Origin: Micrasema longulum
Taxonomy: Eukaryota; Arthropoda; Insecta; Trichoptera; Brachycentridae
Assembly (NCBI GenBank): GCA_022494885.1
Contig: JAGVSM010004899.1
Span: forward strand, 186,001 to 250,000
DNA length: 64,000 nucleotides
Direction: 5' to 3'
The stretch's first letter is position 1, and each line of letters starts with the position of its first letter. The position numbers and the translations under genes are program-made. The notes beneath the pieces were generated by a model. That model saw only the letters and a program-made list of their open reading frames with translations, made no database searches and had not been told where the DNA came from. Shown in pieces: positions 46,716-57,860 of the stretch.

Positions 46716-47454
46716 AGAAAATTTTATGACCTCTTTTTGTTTTATTATTAAACAATCACGCAAAAAATATACTCATTGTGATTTTCCCGAAATTATCGAA
46801 CTTATTTTAAAGTACGATCATTAAACTTACTTTTCTTTCCCACAAAGATCGTAGTAGTAGAGTAACGCCACCTGCTATCGAGGGGTTGTTCCACACAAAC
46901 GGTGGTAAGTGTAGGAACCTCCATTACTATACGTGATTGGGAGGATGGAGCATGTATTATAGAGAATGGAGCGAGATAAGGGAATATTGTGAATTGTGCG
47001 GGAGCCGACTTCATAATTAATTAGAAAACACATCAAGTCTAGTAAATAATTACACCAGAGATATAAAGTTGGAGTACTTAATTAAAATCTCGCGGTTCCT
47101 ATTCGTATCTACAGGAATAAAGGCTTGTAATGAGTTTTCATTTAGCGATGACCTTCCAGAAAATAATTATATCAAAACAATAAATAGAGTAGATATTTTC
47201 GTTCAGTGTTTATTTATATTTTTTTTTTATATAATTTTACACAAAAAAAGGATTAATTAATCACTTTGTTTTTATTTCGATAAAACCGTTTTAGAGACTT
47301 GAATCCCTTATCTATAAAAAGGGGAAGGTAAAATACAAAAATACCATGTTTCATAAAATACCCAAACAAATACATCTTTTTTTACTATTTGGAGATATAA
47401 AAATTTAATTCTCCGTTACCAATTGCATAATTTAAAAAAAGGCAAAAATCGCAC

Positions 47455-48005
47455 AATATTGCTATTACGGCAATACAACAGAAACAACAACAACAACAAA
47501 CCATAACGCCGTTTCCCCCTAAGGATAGGCAGAGAGGATAGAACGCCACATCACTCAATCTTTGCATAAAGATCTCGCTTACTCTACATTCATACATCTT
47601 CTCATGCACGCGCGCCGATTATTCCGACTTCCGACTTTTGACATGTCTATCTTCAAGTATTTGTTGGATTTGGTCATGCCATGTCTTTCTCGGTCTTCCT
47701 CTATTTCTGCATCCATCAACATTCGCATTGTAAATATATTTTTAGCCGTTCTTTCGCTGTCCATTCGTTCTGTATGTCCAAACCAGCGCAGAGCTGCTTT
47801 CTTGATTTTGTCGATAATGCTCGTCTCAGCCTTACATAATGTACGGATCTCAACATGTGTGCATCTATCGTACATAGTTTTACCACACATTCGCCTGAGA
47901 GATCGCATTTCGACAGCATTCAGCCTACTTTTATTCCTGTTTTTCCAGTCCATACTTCGCTCCCATACATCAGGCTCAGGACCAGGACTCAGCAATACAG
48001 GACAG
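47455..48005 (-). mobile_element. RTE-like LINE 3' end
   Basis: The frame 47995-47579 reads NKSRLNAVEMRSLRRMCG, RCTHVEIRTLC, IIDKIKKAALRWFGHTERMD, then NNRRACMRRCMNVE and a stop. In the same frame, past that stop, ARSLCKD and WRS-x-LSAYP follow. NAVEMRSLR-x-MCG and LRWFGH-x-ERM are hallmarks of the C-terminal end of insect RTE/BovB-like LINEs as I remember them. The 3' end is a (TTG)n run at about 47485-47506, the short-microsatellite tail expected of RTE. 5'-truncated. Confidence 0.8.
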
Positions 48006-48154
48006 GCATTAAATCAAATAAGTTTGTAAAAAGCTCGTTACAGACCTCAAATCAATAAATATCATTATTTTTCTTTCCGCATCCAGTGTTGCATAGGGCA
48101 CTGCATTCGTACAACAATGCAATGCATTTCGATAATCTGTTACACTAAGGTAAG

Positions 48155-48293
48155 GTGTTCAGTCAGTCCAGGAGCAGCGGAAATATTGCACCTTTAAAAC
48201 AAAAACATATTTCACGTTGATCCTGCTCGGAATCGAACCTGGAACCTCAAGCATGGTTGGCGAATGCGCCAACCCCAACACTACGAGGTGGAA
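48155..48293 (-). mobile_element. tRNA-derived SINE, family 2 (diverged)
   Basis: The - strand reads GAGGTTCCAGGTTCGATTCC at about 48230-48250 (B box) and CCACCTCGTAGTGTTGGGG near the right end (A-box side). The tail GGACTGACTGAACACCTTAC resembles the tail at 5350. Family membership is less certain than for 5173 and 50740. Confidence 0.55.
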
Positions 48294-48819
48294 TTATCTT
48301 CGCTTGATATCCTTTTTCAGGATTTTTACCTGAGAGTGGCCATCGAGTCGAAAACGCTCGCCCGGGCTTCAGGTTCTATATAACATAGAGAAGTGCATTC
48401 TTTATCCGCCTGGACACGAAATAAGTATATATTTATTTATTTAGAATACAAATAGACGAACAGGTTCAATTATTATGCTTAGAGACTATTAAAATAAATA
48501 TATATAAATAGTAGGGCCTGCATCCAATTCCATGAATTCACTTAATTTTAATAAAATAAAGCAACGGTTTAAACTATATAAAATATAAGTATCTGATTGA
48601 AACAACGATATTCATATTAATTCAAATAAAAAAGGGACAAAACAAGGAGATATTGGGAAGTAAAAAGAAGGAAAGTGAGGAAACATATAACAATTTAAGT
48701 TAAATATTTTTTTTACGGTTAAATTATTAACCAGTAAAACAATTTGAGTTCGGTCAGTTCGAAAATACACAATACTTTTTATTGATTGATTTGGTGTTTA
48801 TTTTGTAGAATTCCATATT

Positions 48820-49471
48820 TAAACTTATAATATAAGAAATCAAACACTGATTTGAGTTTATCGAACACTTTATTTTATTTTTATTTTTACAAATATATAA
48901 AAACAAAAAGTTCGAGACAATTGTTACAAAAGGATATGAAACTATAAAACTTCAATAATTATCTTACAATACATACATGTATGTCAATAAATACTTTCTT
49001 TGTTATAATTTTTTCCCAAATTCAAATATAAATACATCAATTCCCCATTACCTTTTGAACACTTAGCTTTGCCCTTAACTATTGGTGTTTCCCTCAATTA
49101 TAATTAATGTACATTCTATACTTCATAAGATTTGTTATTATTTACTTAAGTACCTTAAAATATATAACTATATAGACATTCAATCCATCTAATCTTCACA
49201 TTCGTTTGAAAATGACCTAACAAGGCGAAACAATTGTCACGAAATTTTTGTTTTTATATTTCGTCCGACTAACTTGCAAAACTCCTATCTCCAAAATAAA
49301 AAAAAATACAGGAGTGTGAAAAACAGTATAATTTCAACAAATAATCTTTTTTTTTACCCTCCTGTAAAATTTTAGATTGGAGTTTTGCAAGTTAGGCAGG
49401 CGATTTGTTGAAATAAAATGAAGTGTTCAGTAGACTCAAATCAGTATTTGATTTCTTATGTTATAAGTTTA
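48820..49471. mobile_element. Foldback element, interrupted
   Basis: 48820-48880 (AAACTTATAATATAAGAAAT onward) is inverted at 49411-49471 with few mismatches. A second pair, ACTTGCAAAACTCC (about 49273) and GGAGTTTTGCAAGT (about 49379), is contiguous with the outer arm on the right. On the left it is separated from the outer arm by about 350 bp, suggesting a later insertion into the left arm. No coding capacity. Confidence 0.65.
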
Positions 49472-50282
49472 AAATACTTTTTACATTGAATGTAATCTGA
49501 AAACAATATAAGTTTGGAAAACTTTTCGCCATAAATATTTGAGTTCAAAAAAGAGTGTATAAAGTTTTGTAATTATTCAAATATGCTGGATATTTACTCA
49601 AAAGTTACCAAACAGTAAATTATTATGTATATTAAAATGACTAATTTGTAGGCAAATAGTTTTACCGTCAAAAAAAGAAATTCCGACGTCTTCCTGGCAA
49701 TTTCGGTCTTGCGAGTTGCGACCATGATTAGCTTTTAAAGAGATTTGGCGATTTAACCTCGAGTTTTTTATGTTATAAATTATAATAATTTAGTAAAATT
49801 TCAAGTTTCAATAGTCACTTAAGTAATGACCCGAATTCATGTACATATTTTTTTTCAATTTACATGTCTGGTACAAAACAGCATTTTTGATATATCCTGA
49901 CCGATTGCTTGTCTTTCCCATTCTTCCCTTGACCCATCCTTATGGCACCTACATTACATCGAGACAGAAACAAAATTAGAAGATATGGACTTATGACATA
50001 CATCACATTGCATAAGAATCCCTGGGAGCGTCGAGCGTCGTTGTGAAAATTGTTATCATAAATCGTTAAATATCATAATCATAGTGAACTGTCATCATCC
50101 AGTACACCAATATTAAAAACATATTTATCGCATCAAAGGTAGGTCCATTCCCGTGTTCCTTTCCTTTATTCAAATTTTCCAACTTTGTACAAAATTTCGT
50201 TTGTTATTACATTATACAGTCCGCTTATCGTTAAAAATTATTACATTTTTTGTTATGTATTTTGTATTTTATGTATTTTATT

Positions 50283-50446
50283 TTTGCACCATAACAGGCC
50301 AGCACGCCCAATAACAGTAGTAAATTACATCACAGAACACCCAGGCTTGAGAAAAATCACATTTAATTTTTGTGTTCTCACCGGAAATCGAACCCGGAAC
50401 CTTCCGTGTGTGAGTCAAACGTCTCGACCACTACACCGCGAAGGCC
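50283..50446 (-). mobile_element. tRNA-Val-like SINE, family 1
   Basis: Reverse complement of 1179-1352. The head reads GGCCTTCGCGGTGTAGTGGT on the - strand, with B box CGGGTTCGATTTCCGG. The body includes TGTGATGTAATTTACTAC and the end GCCTGTTATGGTGCAAAAAT. It is better preserved in the head than the first copy. Confidence 0.8.
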
Positions 50447-50739
50447 GTTTATATTAATTAAGTGCAGAGATACGGCTAATAGTGACACAACAAGAAACAA
50501 ACCATGCCAGTGAACTTGCTCTCACTCGCTAGAAAACTCGTGTTGTTGTTAAATTAAATCTGAACAATAAATAAAAATAAAATGCAAAAGCTGTTTTTGT
50601 TTACGCTCAACTGTTATTTCTCATTATTTTTTTATCCCTGATACAAGATATACTCTAATAATATACAAATACACAAACGGTTCAACATCCTCACCACCAA
50701 TCCTTTTACGCACCTAATAATGCATAGGGTATACAATAA

Positions 50740-50903
50740 AAGGTAAGATGATCAGTCTTACACATCAAGAGCCATTCCAGGTACTATAAAATATTCTAGT
50801 GTAAAAACACATTTTTAAATATATATTTCATGTCGAAAATCGAACCGGCGACCTCTTGCATGGTAGGCAAACACGCTGATCATTAATTACACCACGAGGC
50901 GGA
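50740..50903 (-). mobile_element. tRNA-derived SINE, family 2
   Basis: The - strand carries CCGCCTCGTGGTGTAATTAA at its start, GAGGTCGCCGGTTCGATTTT as B box, and ends CTGATCATCTTACC. Head and tail match 5173-5376. Confidence 0.7.
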
Positions 50904-50909
50904 CAAAAT

Positions 50910-51447
50910 GGTTAGACATTTTTAAATAAGATAAATTGACCAATGCGAAATTAACAAACAAGCAAGATTTAAGGTGGGAAAATAGTATAGTAAAAAGGCG
51001 ATTTGCAACAAACCTGAATTGATTTTTTTTTCAGTTAAAATTTAAACAAAAGTATTTTGAAAGCGTCCGGGAAAGGGGAACTAAATTTTCCCGTAAAACA
51101 TAAGACAAATAATATTCGTTGAGAAACTTTATTCTTTACGACTTTAGTAAGATGTAAAAACTTATAGAAATAACCGGGTTTGAAGTTTTTATACCAAAAG
51201 TTTAGCGTGGAAAATGAATCGCAAGAAAAACGTTTTTTTTTGTGAATTTAATGACATTTGCCGCAACACGCCAAAACATCAATACTATCACATTATTACC
51301 ACAGCGAAAATCAAGTGTTGTGTACGGTTCTACTAATAAAATTTGATATTTTTCATCAATCGGGAATAACGTAAAAACGAATTAATGTTTAGAGCGGATT
51401 TAAATAAATTGAACTATTCTAATGATATAACTATCAATGTAAAAAAA
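50910..51447. other. No feature recognised
   Basis: AT-rich; nothing beyond low-complexity tracts. Confidence 0.35.
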
Positions 51448-52060
51448 CAAGATCTGGACTTTTTTGGTGAAAGCCTTTCTAGATTGAATCAATCACGTAA
51501 ATAGACCAGCGCTGATAATTATGAACACTATCTTCATCGGTACATATCGAGACGGTATAAATTAACATCCATATTTATGTACGTAACCTGTAATTGAACA
51601 TGTTTAAAAAAAAATTGTAAACATATATTTTTCATAGAGAAAACTTAATTTTACTTTGTAGATAAAGTAACTTCCCATTCGAATACAGGCCCGAGGCCCC
51701 GATTACAATGGGAAGTTAACAGAGTTATCTTCGACCGATTTTTGTGTACGAAAATGAGTATGTTTGCATGAACATTTAAAGTATCTTCGTCGGTAACCTA
51801 TAATTGAACATGTTAAGAAGAAAACATTATATGCATATTCTGCTTTTCATACAGAAAGCTTAATTTTACTTTGTAGATAAAATTGAAGACAAATTAATTA
51901 GAATACGAGCCCAGATCTTGTCCGGGGGTGGCTATTGTTACTTTATTTTTTGTCCTAGCTTTAATTTTCTTTAGTTGTATTTCATTTAAATTATACCTCT
52001 ATATTTATAGAAACCTACTGTTATTAAATGAACTGAATAAGTCAATAATAATATAACCAT
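51448..52060 (+). mobile_element. LINE 3' end split by two GGGCC-type elements
   Basis: 51448-51498 encodes DLDFFGESLSRLNQSRK and a stop, matching the end of the LINE ORF at 63.65-63.70 kb (DLDFFGLSLQRFKRALNK). At 51505 a GGGCC-family unit begins and a second follows at about 51690. After 51915 the sequence CAGATCTTGTCCGGGGG resumes what looks like the UTR, since the 63.7-kb copy has CAGATCTTGTCTCGATG directly after its stop. CAG occurs at both borders. Confidence 0.55.
51505..51915 (+). repeat. GGGCC-terminus elements, tandem pair
   Basis: Unit 1 starts CGCTGATAATTATGAACACT then ATCTTCATCGGTACATAT. Unit 2 starts near 51690 (GGCCCCGATTACAATGGG). Both contain AAGTATCTTCGTCGGTAACC-type or GTAACCTGTAATTGAACATG sequence and AAACTTAATTTTACTTTGTA. 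Same tandem head-to-tail pairing as at 7156-7655. Confidence 0.65.
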
Positions 52061-53105
52061 ACCTCGCGATATCGGAAGCGTTACTTCATCCTACCTTCAC
52101 GTAATCAACGATTGAGATAATACAGCACAAAACGTTTCTACGCTTCCTATTATAGCGCTATGTGCTCTATAAGATGCAGATAAGGAAAATTGCACAACAG
52201 TTTCATTTCGTAGAAAGCTGCTACTCTTTCAAGATGTGGCGCTAGCTATACGAATATATAGGTGCAACACGTCTCTAATCTAACTTTTTACTATTAAAAA
52301 TTCGTCGAACAAACAAAACACACAAAACGGTAATAAAAAAATTGGTTAAACAAAAAACAATGTTTTTTTTAAAAATATATTTAATGGTTTAAACATTATA
52401 TTGTAATTAAGTGAACTGATGGTTTAATTAGTGAAGCAAAGCGAATTCCTGCCAAAGCCACGAACAATAAATTACGCAGCCTAAACCACGCTTTAGTTAT
52501 AGCGAGGGTCTTCCAACTGAAGTAAATACAATCTTGAAACATGATAAGGGGTATTCCTCGACCCACCCTTTGCCTTGTGACATCGGTATTACCAAATAAT
52601 ATCCACAAAACCTTACAGAAGGCACAGTATTATATTGTCGGTGTAGGCAGAGCCTGAGGGAACTGTAACACACTGAGGAACATTATACGTTATTATTTTT
52701 GTCACCAGACTATCTTTTGTTTCGTGATTATAGAGGGAAAAACATTGAAAAAAATAACATATCATCGGTTGACAGGTAAAACTCATTAGGTGCAGATTTA
52801 TGGTAAAACGACTTCTTTGTATATCACTAATTTTATATAATTTTTAACAATCATTTGAAAAACTGCAACGTGTGAAATTATACAATCCTACACTTCTGTT
52901 TTGGGTAGTTTAATGTTGAAAAAGATAGAACTTAGAGATGTAAAGTCTACTATAAATCTGCACTTAATGAATGTTGCTTGTCAACCGACGGTATTTTATG
53001 CACCCAATGTATTTTTTATAGAGATGCATAAATATTATGCATATTTATTTTTTATTTATTAGTGTGTACACGGCACAAATGCCTTTTATAAACATAAATA
53101 CATTT
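52060..53105. other. No gene recognised
   Basis: AT-rich, with a possible LINE-tail-like (TTTA)n stretch at about 53040-53065 next to the LTR element. No coherent frame. Confidence 0.35.
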
Positions 53106-53110
53106 AACAT

Positions 53111-53472
53111 TTAGTGGTGTTGTTACCACCTTTATGTAGGCACCTAGTTGGTGGCCTAATTTTGTGATGTACAAAGTTATGTGGGTGCACAGAATGAGAG
53201 CAAGTAAAACAGGGTACTTACGTTTTACACAAAGATTTATTCACGAAACTAAACTACTGAAGCTAACACATTGAAAGAAGGATTCTAATAACTATAGTAG
53301 GCAAAATAAAATGAAGTTGGTAAATCTAAATTGGCGGTAATTTTGTGCCTCGAAGACGCGTGCGGTGGGGTCGGAATCCGGTAGTTTTCTCCTAGCCGGT
53401 TTGGCCCGTTCGTACGCTCTACGTCGGCGTTCGGCAATGTTCGGCTCGTGCCGTCGTTGTCGACCCGCCACA
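53111..53472 (-). repeat. 3' LTR of the retrotransposon
   Basis: 362 bp. On the - strand it begins TGTGGCGGGTCGACAACGAC and ends CACCACTAA. Compared with 57886-58246 there are two substitutions and a 1-base indel. The TSD copy AACAT follows directly on its outer side. Confidence 0.93.
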
Positions 53473-53484
53473 CAGCCCCCTTCC
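53473..53484 (-). promoter_or_regulatory. Polypurine tract
   Basis: The - strand reads GGAAGGGGGCTG directly against the first base (TGTGG) of the 3' LTR. This is the expected primer for plus-strand synthesis and fixes the element's orientation. Confidence 0.8.
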
Positions 53485-53545
53485 AAGTTTTGAAATCTGT
53501 TTTTCAAAACTGACGCTGTATCACCCTCCTGCCGCTACGCGTTGT

Positions 53546-55645
53546 TTATGCCGGTTGTTCTGTTGGTGTTTCCGTTTCTGCTGGACTGGCTCGTTCTTCC
53601 GCTGTCTGGAACGCCGGCTTGCACCTGTCCAGCGAAACCTTTTTATGTTCGCCATCCACGTCCAGTGTTACCGTCTTTTCCGCCCTGGTGATGACCTTGT
53701 AGGGCCCCTTGTAGTTCGGCATCAGGGGTTTGTACACTCTGTCGTCCCAGAGTGCGAGTAGTTCGTTGTCCTGCCTTTGTTCTTTATGGATCTTTTCAAA
53801 CGATATGTTTGCCTCTTGTTCGATCATGTCGATTCTTGATAAGGTATCGGCGACGACGTTGTCTTCTCCTTTTATGTATTTGATGTCCGTGCTGAACTGT
53901 GAGATGTAGTCTAGATATCTGAGTTGTCTGGGGCTTTCTTTGTCGTGACTTTTCCTTCCAAACACGAATTGTAGTGGTTTATGGTCCGTGTATATACAGA
54001 ATTCTCTGCCCTCCAGATAATGTTGAAAGTACCTTACAGTCTCAAAAATGGCTAGTAGTTCCCTGTCGTACGTACTATATGAACACTGAGCCTTGTTCAA
54101 CTTTTTTGAGAAGAAACTTATCGGTTTGTAGTTGATGCCGTCTGGGGTTTGTTGTAGCACGCCTCCGATTGCGTAATCTGAGGCGTCTGTCCACACTGAT
54201 ATCTTGCTGCTTTCCTCTGGGTAGCTAAGCTTAGTGGCGTTGATCAGCGAGTTCTTGACCTCTTCGAAATCGTGTGTAGTGACTTCGTTCCACTCTACTT
54301 TTCTGTTGTCATTCTTTTTTGCTCCCTTGAGGTAATCGTGTAGTCGTATCAATTTGTGTGCTGCTCGTGGTATGAATCTTCGGTAGAAGTTTCCCATGGC
54401 CAAGAATCTTCTCAACTGCTTAATGGTTTCTGGCTTGTTGAGGTTCGTGATGGCTTCCACTTTTGTTGGCGAGGGTCCGATGCCTTCAGCCGAAATTTCA
54501 TAACCAAGAAATAACAGTGTTTTCTTGGCAAACTCGCATTTAGATGGGTTTACCACCATTCCATGATCTTGAAGTCGCTGGAACAAAGCTTTTAAGTGTT
54601 CCACATGTGTTTCTTCGTCTGGTGCAGCGATCAATATATCGTCGATATATGCGTGTACTCCTTCTAGACCTCTTGTGACTTCGTTGATGTGACGTTGGAA
54701 TGTTTGTGCAGCGCATGATAGTCCGAATGGCATTCTTACAAATTCAAATAACCCGAATGGTGTGGTTATAGCTGTCTTTTTAATGTCAGTTTCATTAATT
54801 GGAATTTGGTGATATGCTCGTTGTAAGTCAATTTTGGAAAAAAATTTACAGTTAAATAAGTCATTGCATATATCGTGGATATGTGGCAAGGAATAACGAT
54901 CAGGTACCGTCTGTGCGTTTAAGCTACGGTAATCGCCACAAGGGCGATAAGTACCATCGCTCTTCTTCACCATATGCAATGGAGAGGCCCACTCACTCTT
55001 GGAGGGTCTACAAATACCTTGAGCCACCATGTGATCGAACTCTTGCTTCGCCTGCCTCAGTAGTTCTGGGGACAGCCGACGAGTCTTACACATAACGGGT
55101 TTGCCACGGGTATCTATATGGTGGATTGTGTTGTGTTTATCCAGCCCTGCGTATGGTTTATTGATATCTACTAGTTGTGGATACTTCAATATGAGTGAGT
55201 GGTAAATGTTGGTTTTGTCTGTTAATGATATGGAACATGTTATGTTGTTGTTTGTGGAGATGTCAAATGCTCTGACTATCTTGCCGTTTGTATTGTCTAC
55301 TAACCGTTTTTTCCTAACATCTACTAACAGGTGGAAGTTGTGGAGAAAATCTGCTCCTATAATAGGGCGTGTCGTATCCGCTATTATAAACTTCCATGTA
55401 AACATTTGTTTACATCCCAGATTCAGTGTTACCGTGGTAACTCCGAAATTCTGGATCGTAGTCCCGTTCGCTGCATAGAGAATTAGCTTAGACTTTTCTC
55501 CATGGCGTTTGTGTAAAGATCTAGGAATTAATGATATTTCCGATCCGGAGTCAACGAGGTATGACACACCGGTATCACGATCTTTAACAAAGAGACGTGT
55601 TGTGTTGGTTGAATCAGCCGCCTCCGCTATGATTCGACCATCTAG
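53546..55645 (-). CDS. pol: pol: protease, reverse transcriptase, RNase H, with integrase core missing
   Basis: Open frame in the -1 frame relative to the knuckle part of gag; 673 residues are counted here from the GTG at 55565-55567. Residues 4-12: protease LVDSGSEIS. Around 69-90: a [13 protein letters not shown] segment. About 150-360: RT, with first catalytic Asp in KIDLQRAYH (D247) and YIDD at 307-310. About 455-580: RNase H, with D461 (VWTDAS), E503 (DREL), D528 (YTDHK) and D574 (VADTLSR); all catalytic positions are present. The frame then passes, near residue 607 (about 53749), directly into the integrase C-terminal segment ([20 protein letters not shown]). The H2C2 zinc finger and DDE core, roughly 1 kb, are missing in frame. 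It should be translated by frameshifting from gag. The surviving enzymes look functional; integration cannot be. Confidence 0.93.
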   Translation of the reverse strand, partial: LDGRIIAEAADSTNTTRLFVKDRDTGVSYLVDSGSEISLIPRSLHKRHGEKSKLILYAANGTTIQNFGVTTVTLNLGCKQMFTWKFIIADTTRPIIGADFLHNFHLLVDVRKKRLVDNTNGKIVRAFDISTNNNITCSISLTDKTNIYHSLILKYPQLVDINKPYAGLDKHNTIHHIDTRGKPVMCKTRRLSPELLRQAKQEFDHMVAQGICRPSKSEWASPLHMVKKSDGTYRPCGDYRSLNAQTVPDRYSLPHIHDICNDLFNCKFFSKIDLQRAYHQIPINETDIKKTAITTPFGLFEFVRMPFGLSCAAQTFQRHINEVTRGLEGVHAYIDDILIAAPDEETHVEHLKALFQRLQDHGMVVNPSKCEFAKKTLLFLGYEISAEGIGPSPTKVEAITNLNKPETIKQLRRFLAMGNFYRRFIPRAAHKLIRLHDYLKGAKKNDNRKVEWNEVTTHDFEEVKNSLINATKLSYPEESSKISVWTDASDYAIGGVLQQTPDGINYKPISFFSKKLNKAQCSYSTYDRELLAIFETVRYFQHYLEGREFCIYTDHKPLQFVFGRKSHDKESPRQLRYLDYISQFSTDIKYIKGEDNVVADTLSRIDMIEQEANISFEKIHKEQRQDNELLALWDDRVYKPLMPNYKGPYKVITRAEKTVTLDVDGEHKKVSLDRCKPAFQTAEERASPAETETPTEQPA

Positions 55646-55837
55646 TTTTTTGAAGCTAGATGCGGTTTAAATTCACATGGTGTGACGCATTTCTTAGCTT
55701 GATCGCCAAATTTTGTGTGGAAGTAACAAAGAATAGTTTTCTTGTTATTTCCGTTGGCCCTATAGCTTGTTTTGTTGAAATTGTTGTTGTATTTGTTGTT
55801 ATTGAAATTGTTACTGCTGTTACTTGTTGTGTGTTTA
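55642..55837 (-). CDS. gag: gag 3' part: nucleocapsid with CHCC knuckle
   Basis: Read in the +1 frame relative to the capsid ORF. An Asn/Ser-rich linker is followed by [18 protein letters not shown], i.e. C-x2-H-x9-C-x3-C (codons 55675-55728). It ends at TAG 55642-55644. This order of ligands differs from the usual CCHC knuckle and is the CHCC type reported for CsRn1-like elements. Its separation from the capsid ORF by one base suggests a frameshift mutation near 55836. Confidence 0.8.
55645..55651 (-). promoter_or_regulatory. Slippery heptamer for -1 gag-pol frameshifting
   Basis: The - strand reads A-AAA-AAC in the frame of the gag nucleocapsid, immediately followed by the TAG stop. A -1 slip puts the ribosome exactly into the pol frame (next codons CTA GAT GGT). 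A-AAA-AAC is a well-known retroviral -1 heptamer. A downstream RNA structure was not modelled. Confidence 0.7.
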
Positions 55838-56368
55838 CACCTGTATTAGGCGATCTGCTATCGTCGCTTGCCTATCCCAGTCATCTTCGCTTATGGCTAA
55901 ATGCGCTTGGATCGTCTTGGGCAGTTGTTGTATCCACAAGTATTGCAACGTCGTTTCGTCTATTTGTAAACCTATTGCTAGCGTCCGCATCTCTCTAAGT
56001 AGGCTGGATGGGTTTCGATCCCCAAGCTGTAAGGGAGAAAACAGTTTTTCTCTCCTTCTGTCCTGTGGACAGCCCATGCGTTGGATTATAGCTTCCTTCA
56101 GCCTCGTATATTTTGCTCGGTTCGGTTCCATGAGTAAAATATCTGAAACTTGTTCTATGTGCGTTTGTTCAAGTTTTGCCACTAAGTGACTATAACGTGC
56201 GTCTTCTGAAACTATGTTTGCCAACTCAAATTGTGCTTCTATCTGTTTAAACCAAAGTTCGATGTTGTTCACCCATAGCTGTGGTAGTTTAACGCTAATC
56301 CTATCCGTGTGGAACATGTTGTTTGCTGTGTTGATATTTGTCAAGTCAGTGTTGTCCTTGTTAGCCAT
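55835..56368 (-). CDS. gag: gag 5' part: capsid-like protein
   Basis: 177 codons from ATG at 56366-56368. The N-terminal third has VKLPQLWVNNIELWFKQIEA, the P-x-x-W-x(6)-WF-x-x-x-E-x-x-F opening typical of this gag type. Later come LQLGDRNPSSLLREMRTLA and LPKTIQAHLAISEDD, the usual capsid end. It stops with TAA at 55835-55837, before the linker and zinc knuckle that are found one base out of phase. The capsid frame and the pol frame are the same phase, so the knuckle portion is the part displaced. Confidence 0.85.
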   Translation of the reverse strand: MANKDNTDLTNINTANNMFHTDRISVKLPQLWVNNIELWFKQIEAQFELANIVSEDARYSHLVAKLEQTHIEQVSDILLMEPNRAKYTRLKEAIIQRMGCPQDRRREKLFSPLQLGDRNPSSLLREMRTLAIGLQIDETTLQYLWIQQLPKTIQAHLAISEDDWDRQATIADRLIQV

Positions 56369-57860
56369 TGTTTACAGTTTAAAATATTCGTTTTTAAAAA
56401 AAAAATTCAGAAAAATGTATGTAATAATGATTACAGTATAAGTTAGAATATTGAAATAAAAGTATTCAATAATGAGTGTAGTTGTATTAAAAAGTTAAGT
56501 TTAAATTATTAGATTTAAATTTAAATTTAAATTTAAATTTCAAACAAAAATATTTATTTTTTAAATGTCAGAGTCACTATTTGTTATGTATGTACTGTGT
56601 AAGTTATAGAAAAGAAAATTAAAAACAGAAAATTTAAATAATTATTTTACCCTACGGCGGAACACATTTTCCAACTATTAGGTATTTGTATTCTCCAAGC
56701 CTGAGTGGTCCCCTCAATATTAATATTCCTTTTGATTGTCCGTTGTACAATATATCAAGTTTAAAAATGTTTATGGTAAAACTTCAAATCTGTAACACAT
56801 AATAACATGCATAGCCTAGGTTAAAAATATAAACATATATAGTACAGTCACACAATATAATGTATATAGAAAAAAAAGTATGGATACTAATGTCCACGTA
56901 CTAAGTTAAACATTCGTCGGCTTAGCCGCCTGAATATCTGTTTGTTTGATAGTTTCAAGTTGTTTACAAAAATAAAATTTTACAAATTGCAAGTATTGTG
57001 AACGACTGCGCCAGCTGAAAAATATTTCCGATAGATTTCGCTGGTAAAAAAAAAACTTACTCCCGCAGTGCGTTCACAAGGAGAAAACTTTCGGATGCCT
57101 ACGTCACGCTTGTCTCGCCATATAATATTTGTCAAAAATAATTATGTACCGGATTTTTGAAAAAAAAAAAAAACAAAATTTAAGAACTATAAATAACAAT
57201 TATTTTCCGGTACCCTGTAAGTACCTCTACTCAATCTGGCACCCTATGTAAATGTTCGTGTGAATTGTTTGTGTGTCCGACTCAAGAAAAATAAAAAAAA
57301 ATAAAATTTATATGTGTTGTAGGAATGTATTACTCGGCGTGCGATTTTTGGTGAGCGAGTCGCTCGAACGTATTATATTATGTTTGTTTATAATAATTTT
57401 AGTTAAATTATGAATCACCTGTTTGAATTAATCCCGGCCGAGTAATATTGTTAAGAAATTAATCACAGTTTAATCAATTCACTAGTTACATTAATTACAT
57501 TTACATTAGTTACATTTACATTGAAGATTGTTACCGACAGAAAAATTCACTCGATTCGCTCGGTCTTTGAAAAATCTAATTCTATTATATATTATAATTA
57601 TTATAATATAATTCTATTATACTAAATTAATTAACCTTACAATAAGTTAACCTTGAAATAGATTAACCTTGATTAATTACAAATAAATTAAAAGTGCAAT
57701 CAAATTAAAAATGAAATTTTAAATTTTTCATGTACCGACCGAAAAAAAGTAATTGTTGTACAATTTTGTCAAGCGAAGATATTTCTGTCTGAAATTTTGC
57801 GCAATTTTTATGGAATTTGAATGGGGTCACCGTGATTGATTGTTTAATGTTGTGTTTTCG
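56369..57860 (-). other. Leader between primer site and gag
   Basis: 1.5 kb of AT-rich sequence with no long frame, much longer than I would expect for a 5-kb element. It holds a (AATTTA)n tract at about 56513-56540, a poly-A tract at about 57160-57172 and short TTACATT repeats at 57484-57523. It may be an authentic untranslated leader, or contain an older nested insertion; I see no TIR or duplication that would prove the latter. Confidence 0.5.

Noticed and set aside
47490..47510. Possible coding Cys-rich peptide
   Set aside because: The Cys run comes from the (TTG)n/(CAA)n tail of the RTE-like LINE.
53285..53507. Short - strand frames in the 3' LTR
   Set aside because: They lie inside the LTR, recur in the 5' LTR, and have no known role.
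55660..55998. Hydrophobic 112-codon + strand frame
   Set aside because: Shadow of the gag linker region on the opposite strand.
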